A stretch of 64,000 nt of DNA from Clostridium sp. MB40-C1 (GCF_030913655.1 NZ_CP133189.1:2852001-2916000); one strand, 5' to 3'. Shown: positions 9,086 to 18,684, counted from the first letter of the stretch. Notes: generated from the sequence alone by a model not told the origin. A program made the numbers and translations.

Positions 9086-9102
9086 CCTCCTTTCGTTACT
9101 AT

Positions 9103-9121
9103 AATGTTGCTACGCAACATT
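9103..9121. repeat. Short palindrome AATGTTGC-tac-GCAACATT downstream of metG
   Basis: A perfect 8-bp stem with a 3-base loop, 7 bases beyond the metG stop. Versions of the same motif occur at 5761-5785 (stem AAAAATGTTGC), 37148-37166 (AATGTTG) and, degraded, near 25842. It is probably a terminal fragment of a dispersed repeat; by itself it has too little T-run to be a convincing terminator. Confidence 0.5.
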
Positions 9122-9127
9122 ATTCTA

Positions 9128-11059
9128 TTATTTAACTCTGCTTCCTGTTGCTAATTCTCCTGGATTTACTGCTATTAAACTTTCTTTATTGTCTGAAGCT
9201 GCAAGTATCATTCCTTGAGATAATTCTCCCATAAGTTTTACAGGTTTTAAATTAGCTACTAATACTATATATTTTCCTACCATTTCTTCTGGTTTATAAT
9301 ATTTAGCTATACCTGATACTACCTGCCTTATTTCTCCACCTAAATCAACTTTTAATTTAAGAAGCTTTTTAGCTTTTTTAACTGGTTCACATTCTAAAAC
9401 TTTCGCTACTCTTAAATCAATTTTATCAAAATCTTCTATAGTAATTTCAGGTTTTATAGGTTCCATTTCTATTTTCTCTTCTTTTGGTTTTTGTTCTTCT
9501 TGTAACTTAGCAAGTTCTTCTAATTTCTTTTCAACATCTATTCTTGGGAATATTACTTCCCCTTCTCCAACTTTTGTTCCAGCTTTTGTTCCATCAAAAG
9601 AAGCTATACTATCCCATGATGCAAGATCTACATTTAATTGTTTCTTTATTTTTTGGCTTGTTTCTGGTAAAAATGCTGAAAGCATTACTGCAATTATTCT
9701 TAAACTTTCTACTAAATTATATAAAACGGTGCCAAGTCTTTCTTTTTTAGTTTCATCTTTAGCTAAAGCCCAAGGCATAGTTTCATCTATATATTTATTA
9801 CTACGTCTTACAAGAGTCCATATCTCATCTAAAGCCTCAGGTATTTTTAATTCATCCATTCTCTTTTCTGCTTTTGTTGGAGCTTCAAGAGCTATTTTTA
9901 TTAAATCTTCATCTATTTCCTCTTTAGCTATAGGAGCTTGAATTGTTCCATCAAAGTATTTATTTATCATTGCAATTGTTCTATTAACAAGATTTCCCAA
10001 ATCATTTGCAAGGTCCGAATTTGTCTTCTTTATAAATATTTCACTAGTATAAAGCCCATCTTGTCCAAATGGTATCTCATGTAGAAGATAATATCTAACC
10101 GGGTCAGTTCCAAAATGTTCAACCAAAACTGTTGGATCAACTACATTTCCTTTTGATTTTGACATCTTACCACCATCAACCAAAAGCCATCCATGACCAA
10201 ATACTTGCTTTGGAAGAGGTATATCTAAAGCCATAAGCATTATAGGCCAATAAATTGTATGGAATCTTAAAATATCTTTACCTACAAGATGTACATTTGC
10301 TGGCCAATATTTATTATATAATTCATCATTTTCTTGATCATATCCAAGAGCAGTTATATAGTTTGAAAGTGCATCTATCCATACATATATAACATGCTTA
10401 TTATCAAAGGTTACTGGAACTCCCCAGTCAAAAGATGTTCTTGATACACATAAGTCTTGAAGACCTGGTCTTAAAAAGTTGTTTAACATTTCATTTTTTC
10501 TTGATTCTGGTTGTATAAATTCTGGATGAGTTTCTATGTGTTCTATAAGTCTGTCCGCATATTTAGACATTTTAAAGAAGTAAGCTTCTTCTTTAGTCTT
10601 TTCAACTGGTCTCCCACAATCAGGACATTTCCCATCCACTAATTGAGTTTCTGTCCAAAAAGATTCACATGGGGTACAATATAATCCTTCATATTCACTC
10701 TTATAAATATCACCTTGATCATATAATTTTTTAAATATCTTTTGCACAGTTTCAATATGATAATCATCAGTTGTTCTTATAAATTTATCATAATCTATGT
10801 TCATAATCTTCCATAAATCTTTTATATCTGCAACTATTTCATCAACATATTTCTTTGGTGTAACCCCTTTTGCTTCTGCAAGTCTTTGAATTTTCTGTCC
10901 ATGTTCATCTGTTCCTGTTAAGAAAAAAGTATCATATCCAGTAAGTTTTTTAAATCTTGCTATAGCATCTGCAGCTACTGTAGTATATGTATTTCCTATA
11001 TGCAATTTAGCAGATGGATAATATATAGGCGTTGTTATATAATAACTTCCTTTACTCAT
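9128..11059 (-). CDS. metG: Methionyl-tRNA synthetase
   Basis: 643 residues that charge tRNA-Met. The class I signature appears as HIGN (residues 20-23) and KMSKSKG (about 299-305). A zinc knuckle is visible in CTPCESFWTETQLV followed by CPDCGRPV (about 128-150). The anticodon-binding helices follow. The C-terminal EMAP/tRNA-binding domain (about 540-643; IDLRVAKVLECEPVKKAKKL) is the dimerising extension found in many bacterial MetG proteins. GGGAGG precedes the ATG. Expression should be set by the methionine T-box upstream. Confidence 0.97.
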   Translation of the reverse strand: MSKGSYYITTPIYYPSAKLHIGNTYTTVAADAIARFKKLTGYDTFFLTGTDEHGQKIQRLAEAKGVTPKKYVDEIVADIKDLWKIMNIDYDKFIRTTDDYHIETVQKIFKKLYDQGDIYKSEYEGLYCTPCESFWTETQLVDGKCPDCGRPVEKTKEEAYFFKMSKYADRLIEHIETHPEFIQPESRKNEMLNNFLRPGLQDLCVSRTSFDWGVPVTFDNKHVIYVWIDALSNYITALGYDQENDELYNKYWPANVHLVGKDILRFHTIYWPIMLMALDIPLPKQVFGHGWLLVDGGKMSKSKGNVVDPTVLVEHFGTDPVRYYLLHEIPFGQDGLYTSEIFIKKTNSDLANDLGNLVNRTIAMINKYFDGTIQAPIAKEEIDEDLIKIALEAPTKAEKRMDELKIPEALDEIWTLVRRSNKYIDETMPWALAKDETKKERLGTVLYNLVESLRIIAVMLSAFLPETSQKIKKQLNVDLASWDSIASFDGTKAGTKVGEGEVIFPRIDVEKKLEELAKLQEEQKPKEEKIEMEPIKPEITIEDFDKIDLRVAKVLECEPVKKAKKLLKLKVDLGGEIRQVVSGIAKYYKPEEMVGKYIVLVANLKPVKLMGELSQGMILAASDNKESLIAVNPGELATGSRVK

Positions 11060-11202
11060 TAAAATTCCTCCCTTTTTACACTTATATTTATCTATGTTTT
11101 AAATTATTTTTGAAATTATATCATTTCAAAAATTTTTTACACAAATTAATGTTATTCTTAATTTTTACAACATTAGTTTTTATTGATTTTTTATAAAATA
11201 AA

Positions 11203-11480
11203 AAACGTCTCTAAACAGTTTTTCTGTTTAGAGACGTAAAGTTTACGCGTTACCACTCTAATTTGTGTTTGTCTCACGACAAAACACCTTAATAAGTGAC
11301 TCCTCAGCTTAATAGCTAATTTTATCACCCTGCAGTATAACGTCTGCTACCGTACTACCCTAATAATAAATTCAAGTAGTCTGCTCCGAGGCCATCTTCA
11401 TAAACTTCCGTGACGCTAGCTTTCACCTATCCTAGCTCTCTTTAGACACTTCTATTCACTACTCTTCTCTTCAACGCATT
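11203..11480 (-). promoter_or_regulatory. T-box leader with Met (ATG) specifier, upstream of metG
   Basis: Read leftward, the leader starts near GAAGAGAAGAGTAG and contains the stem I motif AGAGAGCTAGGATAGGTGAAA. The specifier region GAAGATGGCC has ATG at 11395-11393 followed by a purine. The T-box core GAGTGGTAACGCG is at about 11259-11246. The terminator is a 14-bp stem ACGTCTCTAAACAG / CTGTTTAGAGACGT (11237-11205) with a TTTTTTATTTT tail. Uncharged tRNA-Met should pair with the specifier and with TGG to favour the antiterminator. Confidence 0.93.
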
Positions 11481-11586
11481 AATCTATAATTTGTAATATT
11501 TTAAACTCTTATTTTAAATATTATGACATATAACTTAATATGTCAATATTATTGACTAAATTATTAATAATTATTCGCATCCTTAT

Positions 11587-12042
11587 TTATCTTTTAGTTT
11601 TATATTTATTATGAATGAACACACTTCCTAATGTTACAGTAACTGAACCTACAATCCCCATAGTAGATATAAGCCTTGATGTTACATGTTTTGGCTTTTT
11701 AATTTGGCTATCCCTATGTATAAAACTTATTTGACTTAATAATTTATATATATCTTTTTTCTCTTCTTGACTTATATCTTCTCGCCTTAACTCTTCTTGT
11801 AATATTTCACTTATCTTATCTAATGATTCATTATTCCTAATATGTATTTCCTTTTCATTTTCAAGTATAGATGATAAATACTTAATATATGAATACATTG
11901 AAAGCCCTCCTAAAACAAATTTCCCAATATTAGAATATATACCTATTATTCTATCCAATATTATATCTATTGAATCTCGTTTTAATTTAAGAGATTTAAA
12001 TTTTCCAAACTTTTTTAAACCATTTAAATCATCACTTATCAT
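11587..12042 (-). CDS. Hypothetical protein with two hydrophobic segments
   Basis: About 151 residues. The N-terminal third is basic and amphipathic, with a moderately hydrophobic stretch around IGKFVLGGLSMYSYIKYL. The middle is a charged helix rich in Glu/Lys (SSILENEKEIHIRNNESL, ILQEELRREDISQEEKKD). The C-terminus has a likely membrane segment (LISTMGIVGSVTVTLGSVFI) ending in KTKR. I do not recognise the family. ATG 12042 has GGGG 8 bases ahead and is preferred over a GTG three codons upstream. It lies between the metG T-box and repeat A4. Confidence 0.6.
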   Translation of the reverse strand: MISDDLNGLKKFGKFKSLKLKRDSIDIILDRIIGIYSNIGKFVLGGLSMYSYIKYLSSILENEKEIHIRNNESLDKISEILQEELRREDISQEEKKDIYKLLSQISFIHRDSQIKKPKHVTSRLISTMGIVGSVTVTLGSVFIHNKYKTKR

Positions 12043-12173
12043 CCTTTCCACCCCTTTTATCTGTAATTATTCTATAAAAATTAGTTTTACTAATAAGTTC
12101 CATTTTATTCTATTATATTATTTTTATTAATCTATTACAATTTAATCTTTTTAGTTTTTCTAACAATTCATAA

Positions 12174-12250
12174 GTAAGGAAATTGCATAATTCCATAATC
12201 ATAAAACTTGCATTACGTATTTTAAATTCTTACTTATGCAATTTTCTGAA
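12174..12250. repeat. Family A element, short derivative A4
   Basis: About 77 bases bounded by AAGGAAATTGCATAATT and, reversed, AGAAAATTGCATAAGTAAG. These are the same termini as the longer family A elements. A short remnant of the core (AAAACTTGCATTACG) remains between them. It sits just upstream of the two-component operon promoter. Confidence 0.65.
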
Positions 12251-12321
12251 ACAAAAATTAATATCTTGATTTTTAGAATTTTAGTTTTTACAAATCATTT
12301 ATTTTAGTATGTGTTTTAAAA

Positions 12322-12350
12322 TTGTAATACTTTCTTAACCATTATATAAT
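12322..12350 (+). promoter_or_regulatory. Sigma-A promoter of the two-component operon
   Basis: TTGTAA (12322) and TATAAT (12345) are 17 bases apart, about 80 bases ahead of the response-regulator start. No other consensus pair is visible between repeat A4 and the gene. Confidence 0.6.
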
Positions 12351-12428
12351 GTAATTTTAGGACAATATACTTAAGTACATCTAGTTAAATCTCTCATTTA
12401 GAGTACAATTTTTTTTGAGGTGATAATT

Positions 12429-13115
12429 ATGAATAAAGTTTTAATTATAGAAGATGAAGAATCTATAAGGAAATTTGTAAAATTAGTATTAAGTAAACAA
12501 GGCTTTAATGTTATCCAAGCTGAAACTGGAGAAGATGGATTAGAAAAAGTAAATATAGAAAATCCTGATATTATACTCTTAGATATAATGCTTCCTGGTA
12601 TTGATGGTTTTAAAGTATGTGAAATAGTAAGAAAAGATTACTCTGATATAGGTATAATAATGTTAACTGCAAGAGGACAAGATATAGATAAGGTTAAAGG
12701 CTTGGAATATGGAGCTGATGATTATATGGTCAAGCCTTTTAACCCATTAGAATTATCTGCTAGAATAAATTCCTTGTTAAGAAGAATGAGTTCTCATGAT
12801 AATCACTCTTCTGATGTACTTGAATCGGGACCCTTTAAAATAGATATGAACTGTAAAATAGCTTTTAAAAATACTATTCCTATCAATTTAACCCCAAAAG
12901 AATTTTTCCTTATGAAAATATTCATGCAAAATCCTAATAAAGCTTTAAGTAGAAATAAGCTTTTAGACCTTGTATGGGGATATAATTTTGTTGGAGATCC
13001 TAAGATCGTCGATGTAAACGTGCGTAGGCTAAGAAATAAATTAGAAGAGACTCCTTCATGCCCAAATTATATTGAAACTGTTTGGGGTATGGGCTATAGA
13101 TGGAAGGAGATTTAA
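12429..13115 (+). CDS. OmpR/PhoB-family response regulator
   Basis: An intact receiver domain (about 1-118) has the acidic pair in VLIIEDEES, the phospho-acceptor Asp in IILLDIMLPG, Thr in MLTARG and Lys in DDYMVKPF. A winged-helix DNA-binding domain follows (about 130-228; LTPKEFFLMKIF, VDVNVRRLRNKLE, GMGYRW). The real start is ATG 12429, placed by GAGGTG 8 bases ahead; an in-frame GTG inside that site is rejected. The stop is separated from the kinase start by one base, so the pair is translationally coupled. The regulon is unknown. Confidence 0.92.
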   Translation: MNKVLIIEDEESIRKFVKLVLSKQGFNVIQAETGEDGLEKVNIENPDIILLDIMLPGIDGFKVCEIVRKDYSDIGIIMLTARGQDIDKVKGLEYGADDYMVKPFNPLELSARINSLLRRMSSHDNHSSDVLESGPFKIDMNCKIAFKNTIPINLTPKEFFLMKIFMQNPNKALSRNKLLDLVWGYNFVGDPKIVDVNVRRLRNKLEETPSCPNYIETVWGMGYRWKEI

Positions 13116-13116
13116 T

Positions 13117-14529
13117 TTGAAGTCAATAAAAACTAGATTACTTAAAAGTTACTTTTTAATAATAGTTCTAACAGTTTTCATTTGTGAAGTCTTTTTAATA
13201 TCTTCTATAAGAAAATATTTTTATGATAATACAAAGGATTTTTTATCAAACCAAATAAAAATGTCAGCTCAATTTTATAATACCTATCTTTCTTCGACAG
13301 GTCTTGAAGAAAATATTGCTGCTGATGTAGATGTGTTTTGGAAAAACACTCCTGCTCAAGTCCAAATATTAGCCCTATCTGGGAATATTTTAATGGATTC
13401 AATCGGCTACTATCAAACTGAAGTTATAGATACTAAAGATTTTAAGGCAGCTTCTTCTGGTGATTTAGGTTATGTCATCTATGAAAATCCTAAATCAAAT
13501 GAAACATTAATGTCAGTAGCCTATCCTTTAAAAAAACAAGACAAAATCGAAGGAGTACTAAGATTTATAACTTCTATGGAAAAAGTTGATAAAACTATTA
13601 AAGAAATCTCTAATTTTTTAATACTTATAGGTTTATCTGTAATATTACTATCTAGTATTATTAGTATATTTGTATCAAAAAAAATAACTAAACCTATAAA
13701 AATAATAACTGATGGTGCTGAAAAGATGGCTTCAGGTAATTTAGAAGAAAAAATAAAGAAAACTACCAATGATGAACTTGGAAAACTTACTGATACCTTA
13801 AATTATATGTCTGAAGAAATATTAAAAAATGAAAAATTAAAAAATGAATTTATAGCTTCGGTTTCCCATGAACTAAGAACTCCACTAACTTCTATAAAAG
13901 GTTGGGCAGTTGCTTTAAGTTTATGTGATCCTGAAAATAAATCTGAGTTTGAAGATGGACTCAAAATAATTGAACAAGAATCTGATAGATTAACATTATT
14001 AGTTGAAGAACTACTTGATTTTTCCAAACTTATTTCTGGAAAAATAACTTTAAAAAAAGAATTAATTGATTTAAATAACTTTGTAGACCATATGATAAAA
14101 CAATTAACTCCAAGATCTCAAAGAGAAAATATTAAAATCTCAGTTACAAATAAATGCTTAATTCCAAATATATATGCTGATAAAAATAGACTTAAACAGT
14201 TATTTATGAATATACTAGATAATTCTTTTAAATTTACTCCAAATGGCGGAGAAATTCTAATATCTACTAGTATACAAGATAACTATTTATTTATAACCAT
14301 AAAAGATACTGGTTGTGGAATACCAAAAGAAGATTTACCTAAAGTTAAAGAAAAGTTTTATAAGGGCAAAAATACTAAATCAAAAAATGGTATTGGTTTA
14401 TCTATTTGTAATGAAATAGTTTCACTTCATAATGGAGTGTTAAATATATTTAGTGAGGAAAATGACGGAACTGAAGTACAAATTATGTTACCTATAGAGA
14501 GTATTATTGATTCATCTAGTAATCTCTAA
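13117..14529 (+). CDS. Sensor histidine kinase (HAMP - HisKA - HATPase)
   Basis: About 470 residues. There are two membrane segments (about 8-30 and 165-190) around an extracellular sensor of about 130 residues. A HAMP region (KKITKPIKIITDGAEKMASG) follows, then the phospho-acceptor His in FIASVSHELRTPLTS. The ATPase boxes are N (MNILDNSFKFT), G1 (IKDTGCGIP) and G2 (NGIGLSI). Translation probably starts at TTG 13117, because AAGGAG (13104) lies 7 bases ahead and the alternative ATG would overlap the regulator by 44 bases. It is the partner of the upstream response regulator. Confidence 0.9.
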   Translation: MKSIKTRLLKSYFLIIVLTVFICEVFLISSIRKYFYDNTKDFLSNQIKMSAQFYNTYLSSTGLEENIAADVDVFWKNTPAQVQILALSGNILMDSIGYYQTEVIDTKDFKAASSGDLGYVIYENPKSNETLMSVAYPLKKQDKIEGVLRFITSMEKVDKTIKEISNFLILIGLSVILLSSIISIFVSKKITKPIKIITDGAEKMASGNLEEKIKKTTNDELGKLTDTLNYMSEEILKNEKLKNEFIASVSHELRTPLTSIKGWAVALSLCDPENKSEFEDGLKIIEQESDRLTLLVEELLDFSKLISGKITLKKELIDLNNFVDHMIKQLTPRSQRENIKISVTNKCLIPNIYADKNRLKQLFMNILDNSFKFTPNGGEILISTSIQDNYLFITIKDTGCGIPKEDLPKVKEKFYKGKNTKSKNGIGLSICNEIVSLHNGVLNIFSEENDGTEVQIMLPIESIIDSSSNL

Positions 14530-14559
14530 AAACTATTACATATAGGAGGTTTATAATAT

Positions 14560-16146
14560 ATGAAGCACATAAAACTTTTTTTGTTTATACTATTTTTACC
14601 ACTAATTTTTATTGGCTGTAACAAAAATGCCCTATCAGATTCATCTAAAATATTACCTCCTGAAAATTATAACATGCCTCTTGAAGGCGTTTGGATAGTA
14701 GATAAATATTATGCTGACCAATCTTCTGCTGATATCTCTAAAATAAAAAGTGAAATGGAGAAAATAGTTTCATTCAGTAAAAATAAAATAACTTTTTTTG
14801 ATGATGTATGTAAAAATCCAAAATATAAAATAAAAACTGTTAATTCCCAAAATTACTTTATAGGGAATTACTCAATTAAACCTGAAAGTTTAGATATAAA
14901 TAAAGATACCATACAAATTGTAACTGTTACATATCATGAAAATTTTTTAGCCTCCTTTGCTATATTAGATGAAAATAAAATCTTAACATGTAAAAATGGA
15001 ACCTTCTTTAGATTATCTAAAAATAAACAACTTAGCTCTTCAGAAACGGATTTTAATAATACATTAGATGATAAAGATAACATTGAAGGGGATATAGGTA
15101 AAAATTCCAAGATTACAAATGAATATAGTAACTCTATATCTCTAAATAGATTTTCTCACCAGTTTAACTCTGGTGTGTTGCTTGGTTTAAAATCATATAA
15201 ACCTGTTTCATATAAAATACCTTATAAATATTCTAATTCTCAAGAAGTAGAACCTGTATATAGAACTTTATGGCTTAACTTTAATGGGGATTCTCTAGTA
15301 TCTAATAATGAGCTTCCATATATACTAGCTCCAAGACCTAATGGCTTTTGGAAAGTTGAATCTAAAAGAACTGTAAATGTTAATAATTCTTATGTAAAAG
15401 ACCATATATATGCTTATCCTATAGAAAAAAATTCTAAAGACATATTAAAGAATAATACTTTAATCAAAAAAAATTCTTATTCTTTATCAAATATAATCTT
15501 TGTAGGGAGCGACTATATTTCACTAGAATTAAATAATGGTGGATATAATAAATCAACTAATGCCACTTATAAATATAGCTTTTTAAATACTGTTCCTTTA
15601 GATACGGTAAATACCTCTACATTACCAGCTGTTTCTATAGATAAATTGTTAGGAGAACAAGGTATCAAAGCACTTAAACAAGGAGCAGCAACTTACCTCA
15701 ATTCATTAAGTTATGACTCTAGGCAAAAGTTAGAAAACTTTCCCAGAATGTATAATTTCGGATTAAATCGTAAGAATGGTAAATGGAATTTAATAGGAAG
15801 ATTAAATCATTCTTCTGAAGCTTATAAAGATATGTTTGGAGACTTTGATATACCTATAATGGCTTCAAAGGAATTAATAAGATATGATTCATTATATCCT
15901 ACGTGGAATATAATAAAAGAAAGAGTTCCTGATGCTTTAGATGCTTACTCTCCTCCAAATAAAAATTTTGTGCTTGTAGTAACAAAATCTCAAATTTTAA
16001 TATATGACATTTTAAATGAAAACCTTGGTAAAAAACCTTTAAAAATAATTTCTTTAAAAAGTGGCGAATCAGTTATAATGTCTCAATGGTCTATAGGAAA
16101 ATACGTTAAAATTTGGGATGAACAAGTGAAAAGCTTATTAAAATAA
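14560..16146 (+). CDS. Large lipoprotein, function unknown
   Basis: A 528-residue protein with a type II signal peptide and lipobox LIFIGC (Cys at about residue 20), so it should be anchored to the outer face of the membrane. The rest is polar with no recognised motif; residues 180-250 are Asn/Ser-rich and look like a linker between two folded halves. A GGAGG site precedes it, 30 bases after the histidine kinase, so it belongs to the two-component operon. It may be an accessory sensor or a target. I found no family match by eye. Confidence 0.75.
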   Translation: MKHIKLFLFILFLPLIFIGCNKNALSDSSKILPPENYNMPLEGVWIVDKYYADQSSADISKIKSEMEKIVSFSKNKITFFDDVCKNPKYKIKTVNSQNYFIGNYSIKPESLDINKDTIQIVTVTYHENFLASFAILDENKILTCKNGTFFRLSKNKQLSSSETDFNNTLDDKDNIEGDIGKNSKITNEYSNSISLNRFSHQFNSGVLLGLKSYKPVSYKIPYKYSNSQEVEPVYRTLWLNFNGDSLVSNNELPYILAPRPNGFWKVESKRTVNVNNSYVKDHIYAYPIEKNSKDILKNNTLIKKNSYSLSNIIFVGSDYISLELNNGGYNKSTNATYKYSFLNTVPLDTVNTSTLPAVSIDKLLGEQGIKALKQGAATYLNSLSYDSRQKLENFPRMYNFGLNRKNGKWNLIGRLNHSSEAYKDMFGDFDIPIMASKELIRYDSLYPTWNIIKERVPDALDAYSPPNKNFVLVVTKSQILIYDILNENLGKKPLKIISLKSGESVIMSQWSIGKYVKIWDEQVKSLLK

Positions 16147-16191
16147 TGCCTATGTTTTAAGAAATAAAAGATTTCTTAAAACATAGGCATT
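16145..16191. terminator. Bidirectional hairpin between convergent genes
   Basis: A perfect 21-bp inverted repeat, AATGCCTATGTTTTAAGAAAT with its complement, around a 5-base loop. It starts in the stop codon of the lipoprotein gene and faces the DUF4097 gene. T-runs are weak on both sides. Confidence 0.65.
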
Positions 16192-16232
16192 AAAATTCCA
16201 ATTTTATAGTAAAAAACTTAAATTTAAAATTC

Positions 16233-17177
16233 TTATCTCTGCTTTATATTTATATCTCCATTGCTGTTTTTAATAATAACTTTATATTTGTCAGCTTTTA
16301 CAACACCTTCTAATTTACCCTCATCTTTTACATTACCCTGGATTGTTACAGGAAAATCACATTGTAAATCCCCTAATTTTGTATCTGCATCCAAATAAAA
16401 TTCTGCATTTTTAGGTAATGATATATCTACATCACCTAAAGACTGTTTAATATTTACATTGTTATTTAATTTAACATAAGATATATCAGCACTTCCATTA
16501 CCCATATCCATTTCTAAAGCTCCTGTAAATTCTTTTAATATTGCTTTGCCTAAACTAGCATTTATTGTTGTTGAATTTGTATATAATTTATTAGCTATAA
16601 TTTTTCCATTTTTATTATTACATTTAAAATTTTCAGCTTGTACATTAGTAATATTCATACTTCCTAATCCTAATTCACAAATCACATTATCTAACTTAAT
16701 ATCTTTTAAGTCTATACTACCTAAAGAAGTATCCACATTTAAATTTTTATTATAGTTTTTAGGTAAATATATTGTTATAGTTACTTTTTCTGTGTCACCT
16801 AATGAGATAATATTAAGCAATTTTTTATTATTAGAAGCTTTTATATCTAAACTATTATTATTTACTGCAACATTCAAATTATAGTTTGCCTTCTTACTAT
16901 CCTTAGCTTTTTCGAATTTTACTTTAATATCTTTTCTTTCTTCTGACACTATATTTACATCAGCACTATCAGAATCAACATCAATTTTATTTATATTACT
17001 CAATGGTACCATATTCTCTTTAATAACTTCTTTGATAACATTTTTATTATCCTCTAAAAAAAATCTTTTAAAACTAAAGTCATTACTAAAAAAAAGTATT
17101 GATGAACCTATTCCTATACCTAAAACAGCTATTATAACTAATTGAAAATTTTTTATATTTTTAAATAATTTAATCAT
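16233..17177 (-). CDS. DUF4097-type beta-helical envelope protein
   Basis: 314 residues with one N-terminal membrane anchor (about 13-32) and a long repetitive beta-rich domain. Recurring units include SLGSIDLKDIKLDNV, GLGSMNITNVQAENF, GKIIANKLYTNST and SLGDVDISLPKNAE, the pattern of the DUF4097 putative-adhesin fold. It is the third gene of a PadR - HAAS - DUF4097 set found widely in Firmicutes and linked to envelope-stress sensing. An A2 element lies in the 325-base gap before it, so co-transcription with the PadR genes is uncertain. Confidence 0.82.
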   Translation of the reverse strand: MIKLFKNIKNFQLVIIAVLGIGIGSSILFFSNDFSFKRFFLEDNKNVIKEVIKENMVPLSNINKIDVDSDSADVNIVSEERKDIKVKFEKAKDSKKANYNLNVAVNNNSLDIKASNNKKLLNIISLGDTEKVTITIYLPKNYNKNLNVDTSLGSIDLKDIKLDNVICELGLGSMNITNVQAENFKCNNKNGKIIANKLYTNSTTINASLGKAILKEFTGALEMDMGNGSADISYVKLNNNVNIKQSLGDVDISLPKNAEFYLDADTKLGDLQCDFPVTIQGNVKDEGKLEGVVKADKYKVIIKNSNGDINIKQR

Positions 17178-17212
17178 ATATTCAACTCCATTTGTAAAAT
17201 TTTTTTATTATT

Positions 17213-17395
17213 TGAGGAAATTGCATAATTAAAAACTCAGAATGCGAAATACAAGTTTTGTTGTGAATAGCGCCTTAAAATTTCTCTTTCGCTGTATTTT
17301 GAGATTATTCTTACCTTAAAAAGAGAAATTTTCGAAGCAGTGAACAATGAAACTTGCATGTAGCTATGCAGTTTTGTAATTATGCAATTTCCTCA
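17213..17395. repeat. Family A fold-back element, copy A2
   Basis: This is the cleanest copy: a perfect 19-bp terminal inverted repeat, TGAGGAAATTGCATAATTA. Inside are nested arms, CAAGTTT with AAACTTG and AAATTTCTCTTT with AAAGAGAAATTT, so the whole element can form one long interrupted stem. No coding capacity. It occupies most of the gap between the HAAS and DUF4097 genes. Confidence 0.85.
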
Positions 17396-17502
17396 TTTAC
17401 CTATATTTTTATTAAAATAGATATTTATTTTTATATAAATTTACAACTTTAATTAGCCAATAAAAACATATTATCGAGTATGTATTATTGATAAATCTAT
17501 CC

Positions 17503-18066
17503 TTAGTTTTTTATAATTTTTATATTTTTGTCTATATATTTTATTATTACTTTATAAAATCCTTTATTTATTTTATAACTTCCTCTAGTTGCTAATATCC
17601 CTAGAGCTAAAAAACCAATTCCCAAAAACGGTGTTGCTAAAATAGGTATATTAGATACATTAGCAATTCCTAGCGGCACTAGTATTGGAGCTAATGCAAA
17701 TGCAGCTCCTGAAATAATAATAGAAAAAGAAATTACAATTAAAGCAAATAATATACCCGCCACAGCTAAAGAAGGTCCTAATACAAATATCAAATTAAAA
17801 AATCCCATTCCCATAAAAGCAAGTATTGCTGAATATATATTCTTAGGAGAAGGTTTTTCTTTTGCCTTTTCTACAAATTCATAAACAGAATATTGCTTAG
17901 CCATAGCCTTGGGTTCTCCTAATTCCTTTATTATTTCTTCATCTGATTTTCCATTTTCCATTCCTACTCTAAAATGTTCTTCATAATCATAAATTATTTC
18001 TTCTTTTTCTTCCTTTGAAACATTTAAATTTTTTGAAAGTATATCTAAATACTGTTGTTTATTCAT
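17503..18066 (-). CDS. DUF1700/HAAS-domain membrane protein
   Basis: 187 residues. The N-terminal HAAS domain (about 1-60) carries the typical NVSKEEKEEIIYDYEEHF and DEEIIKELGEPKAMAKQY. Then come three or four membrane segments (about 75-160) and a basic tail. HAAS proteins are encoded beside PadR repressors and are thought to pass membrane signals to them. The start is 1 base past the PadR stop, so the two are translationally linked. Confidence 0.87.
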   Translation of the reverse strand: MNKQQYLDILSKNLNVSKEEKEEIIYDYEEHFRVGMENGKSDEEIIKELGEPKAMAKQYSVYEFVEKAKEKPSPKNIYSAILAFMGMGFFNLIFVLGPSLAVAGILFALIVISFSIIISGAAFALAPILVPLGIANVSNIPILATPFLGIGFLALGILATRGSYKINKGFYKVIIKYIDKNIKIIKN

Positions 18067-18067
18067 C

Positions 18068-18421
18068 TTAATTATTCCCTCTCTCTAATATTAAATTATC
18101 AATTTTTTCTTCATTTTCTTTAATTACTCGATTTACAGCTTTAACGAATTCATACCATTCTTCTGTAAGTTCAATTCTCTTTCTTTCTCCTGCTTCAGTT
18201 AAACTGTAATATTTTCGTGGTGGTCCTTCTGTTGATTCTTTCAAATAGGTATTAAAGTATCCTTCTTTTGTTAAACGCCTAAGTATAGGATAAATTGTTC
18301 CATCTGATATCTCTATGCTTTTAGATATTTCCGTTACAAGTTCATATCCATAGCAATCCTTATCTTTTAAAACAGATAATACGCAAAGTTCAAGAACTCC
18401 TTTTTTTAATTGTGTATCCAT
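18068..18421 (-). CDS. PadR-family transcriptional regulator
   Basis: About 117 residues forming a PadR winged helix: [18 protein letters not shown], the recognition region [20 protein letters not shown], and the wing [21 protein letters not shown] short C-terminal helix provides dimerisation. ATG 18421 has AAAGGA upstream and starts at the conserved MDTQLKKG; an in-frame ATG nine codons earlier is less likely. A perfect palindrome in its promoter suggests autorepression. It probably controls the HAAS and DUF4097 genes as well. Confidence 0.9.
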   Translation of the reverse strand: MDTQLKKGVLELCVLSVLKDKDCYGYELVTEISKSIEISDGTIYPILRRLTKEGYFNTYLKESTEGPPRKYYSLTEAGERKRIELTEEWYEFVKAVNRVIKENEEKIDNLILERGNN

Positions 18422-18479
18422 ATATAAGTATCCTTTCTTATTAATCATCTATTGTTAACATTCTTGTCATTTTATTATA

Positions 18480-18500
18480 GTATAATACACAGTATTATAC
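18480..18500. promoter_or_regulatory. PadR operator-like palindrome within the promoter
   Basis: GTATAATAC-aca-GTATTATAC is a perfect 9-3-9 palindrome. On the minus strand it lies between TTGCAA and TATACT (17-base spacing) of the PadR promoter. PadR repressors typically bind ATAC/GTAT-type dyads in their own promoters. Confidence 0.7.
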
Positions 18501-18603
18501 ATTGCAAGGTACTCATTTAAAAAATATACCTCGTTTTATAAAATATAAATAACAATCATGAAATGCAAATAGTTTTTTATTTTTGTTGACAAAAATAAAA
18601 AAA

Positions 18604-18684
18604 GGAGCTGTCAATAATATATTGTGTTGAATTTAAACTTTCAAAACAGTGTATTGTATGTAAATTTCTTAATGCAACAGCTCC
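18604..18684 (-). repeat. Family B inverted-repeat element, copy B2, acting as terminator
   Basis: Read leftward, it runs GGAGCTGTTGCATTAAG ... TTGACAGCTCC and is followed by a T-run. The interior (GAAATTTACATACAATA, TTTTGAAAGTTTAAATTCAA) matches copy B3 at 30149-30246 in the opposite orientation. It closes the upstream coiled-coil gene 8 bases after its stop. Confidence 0.75.
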
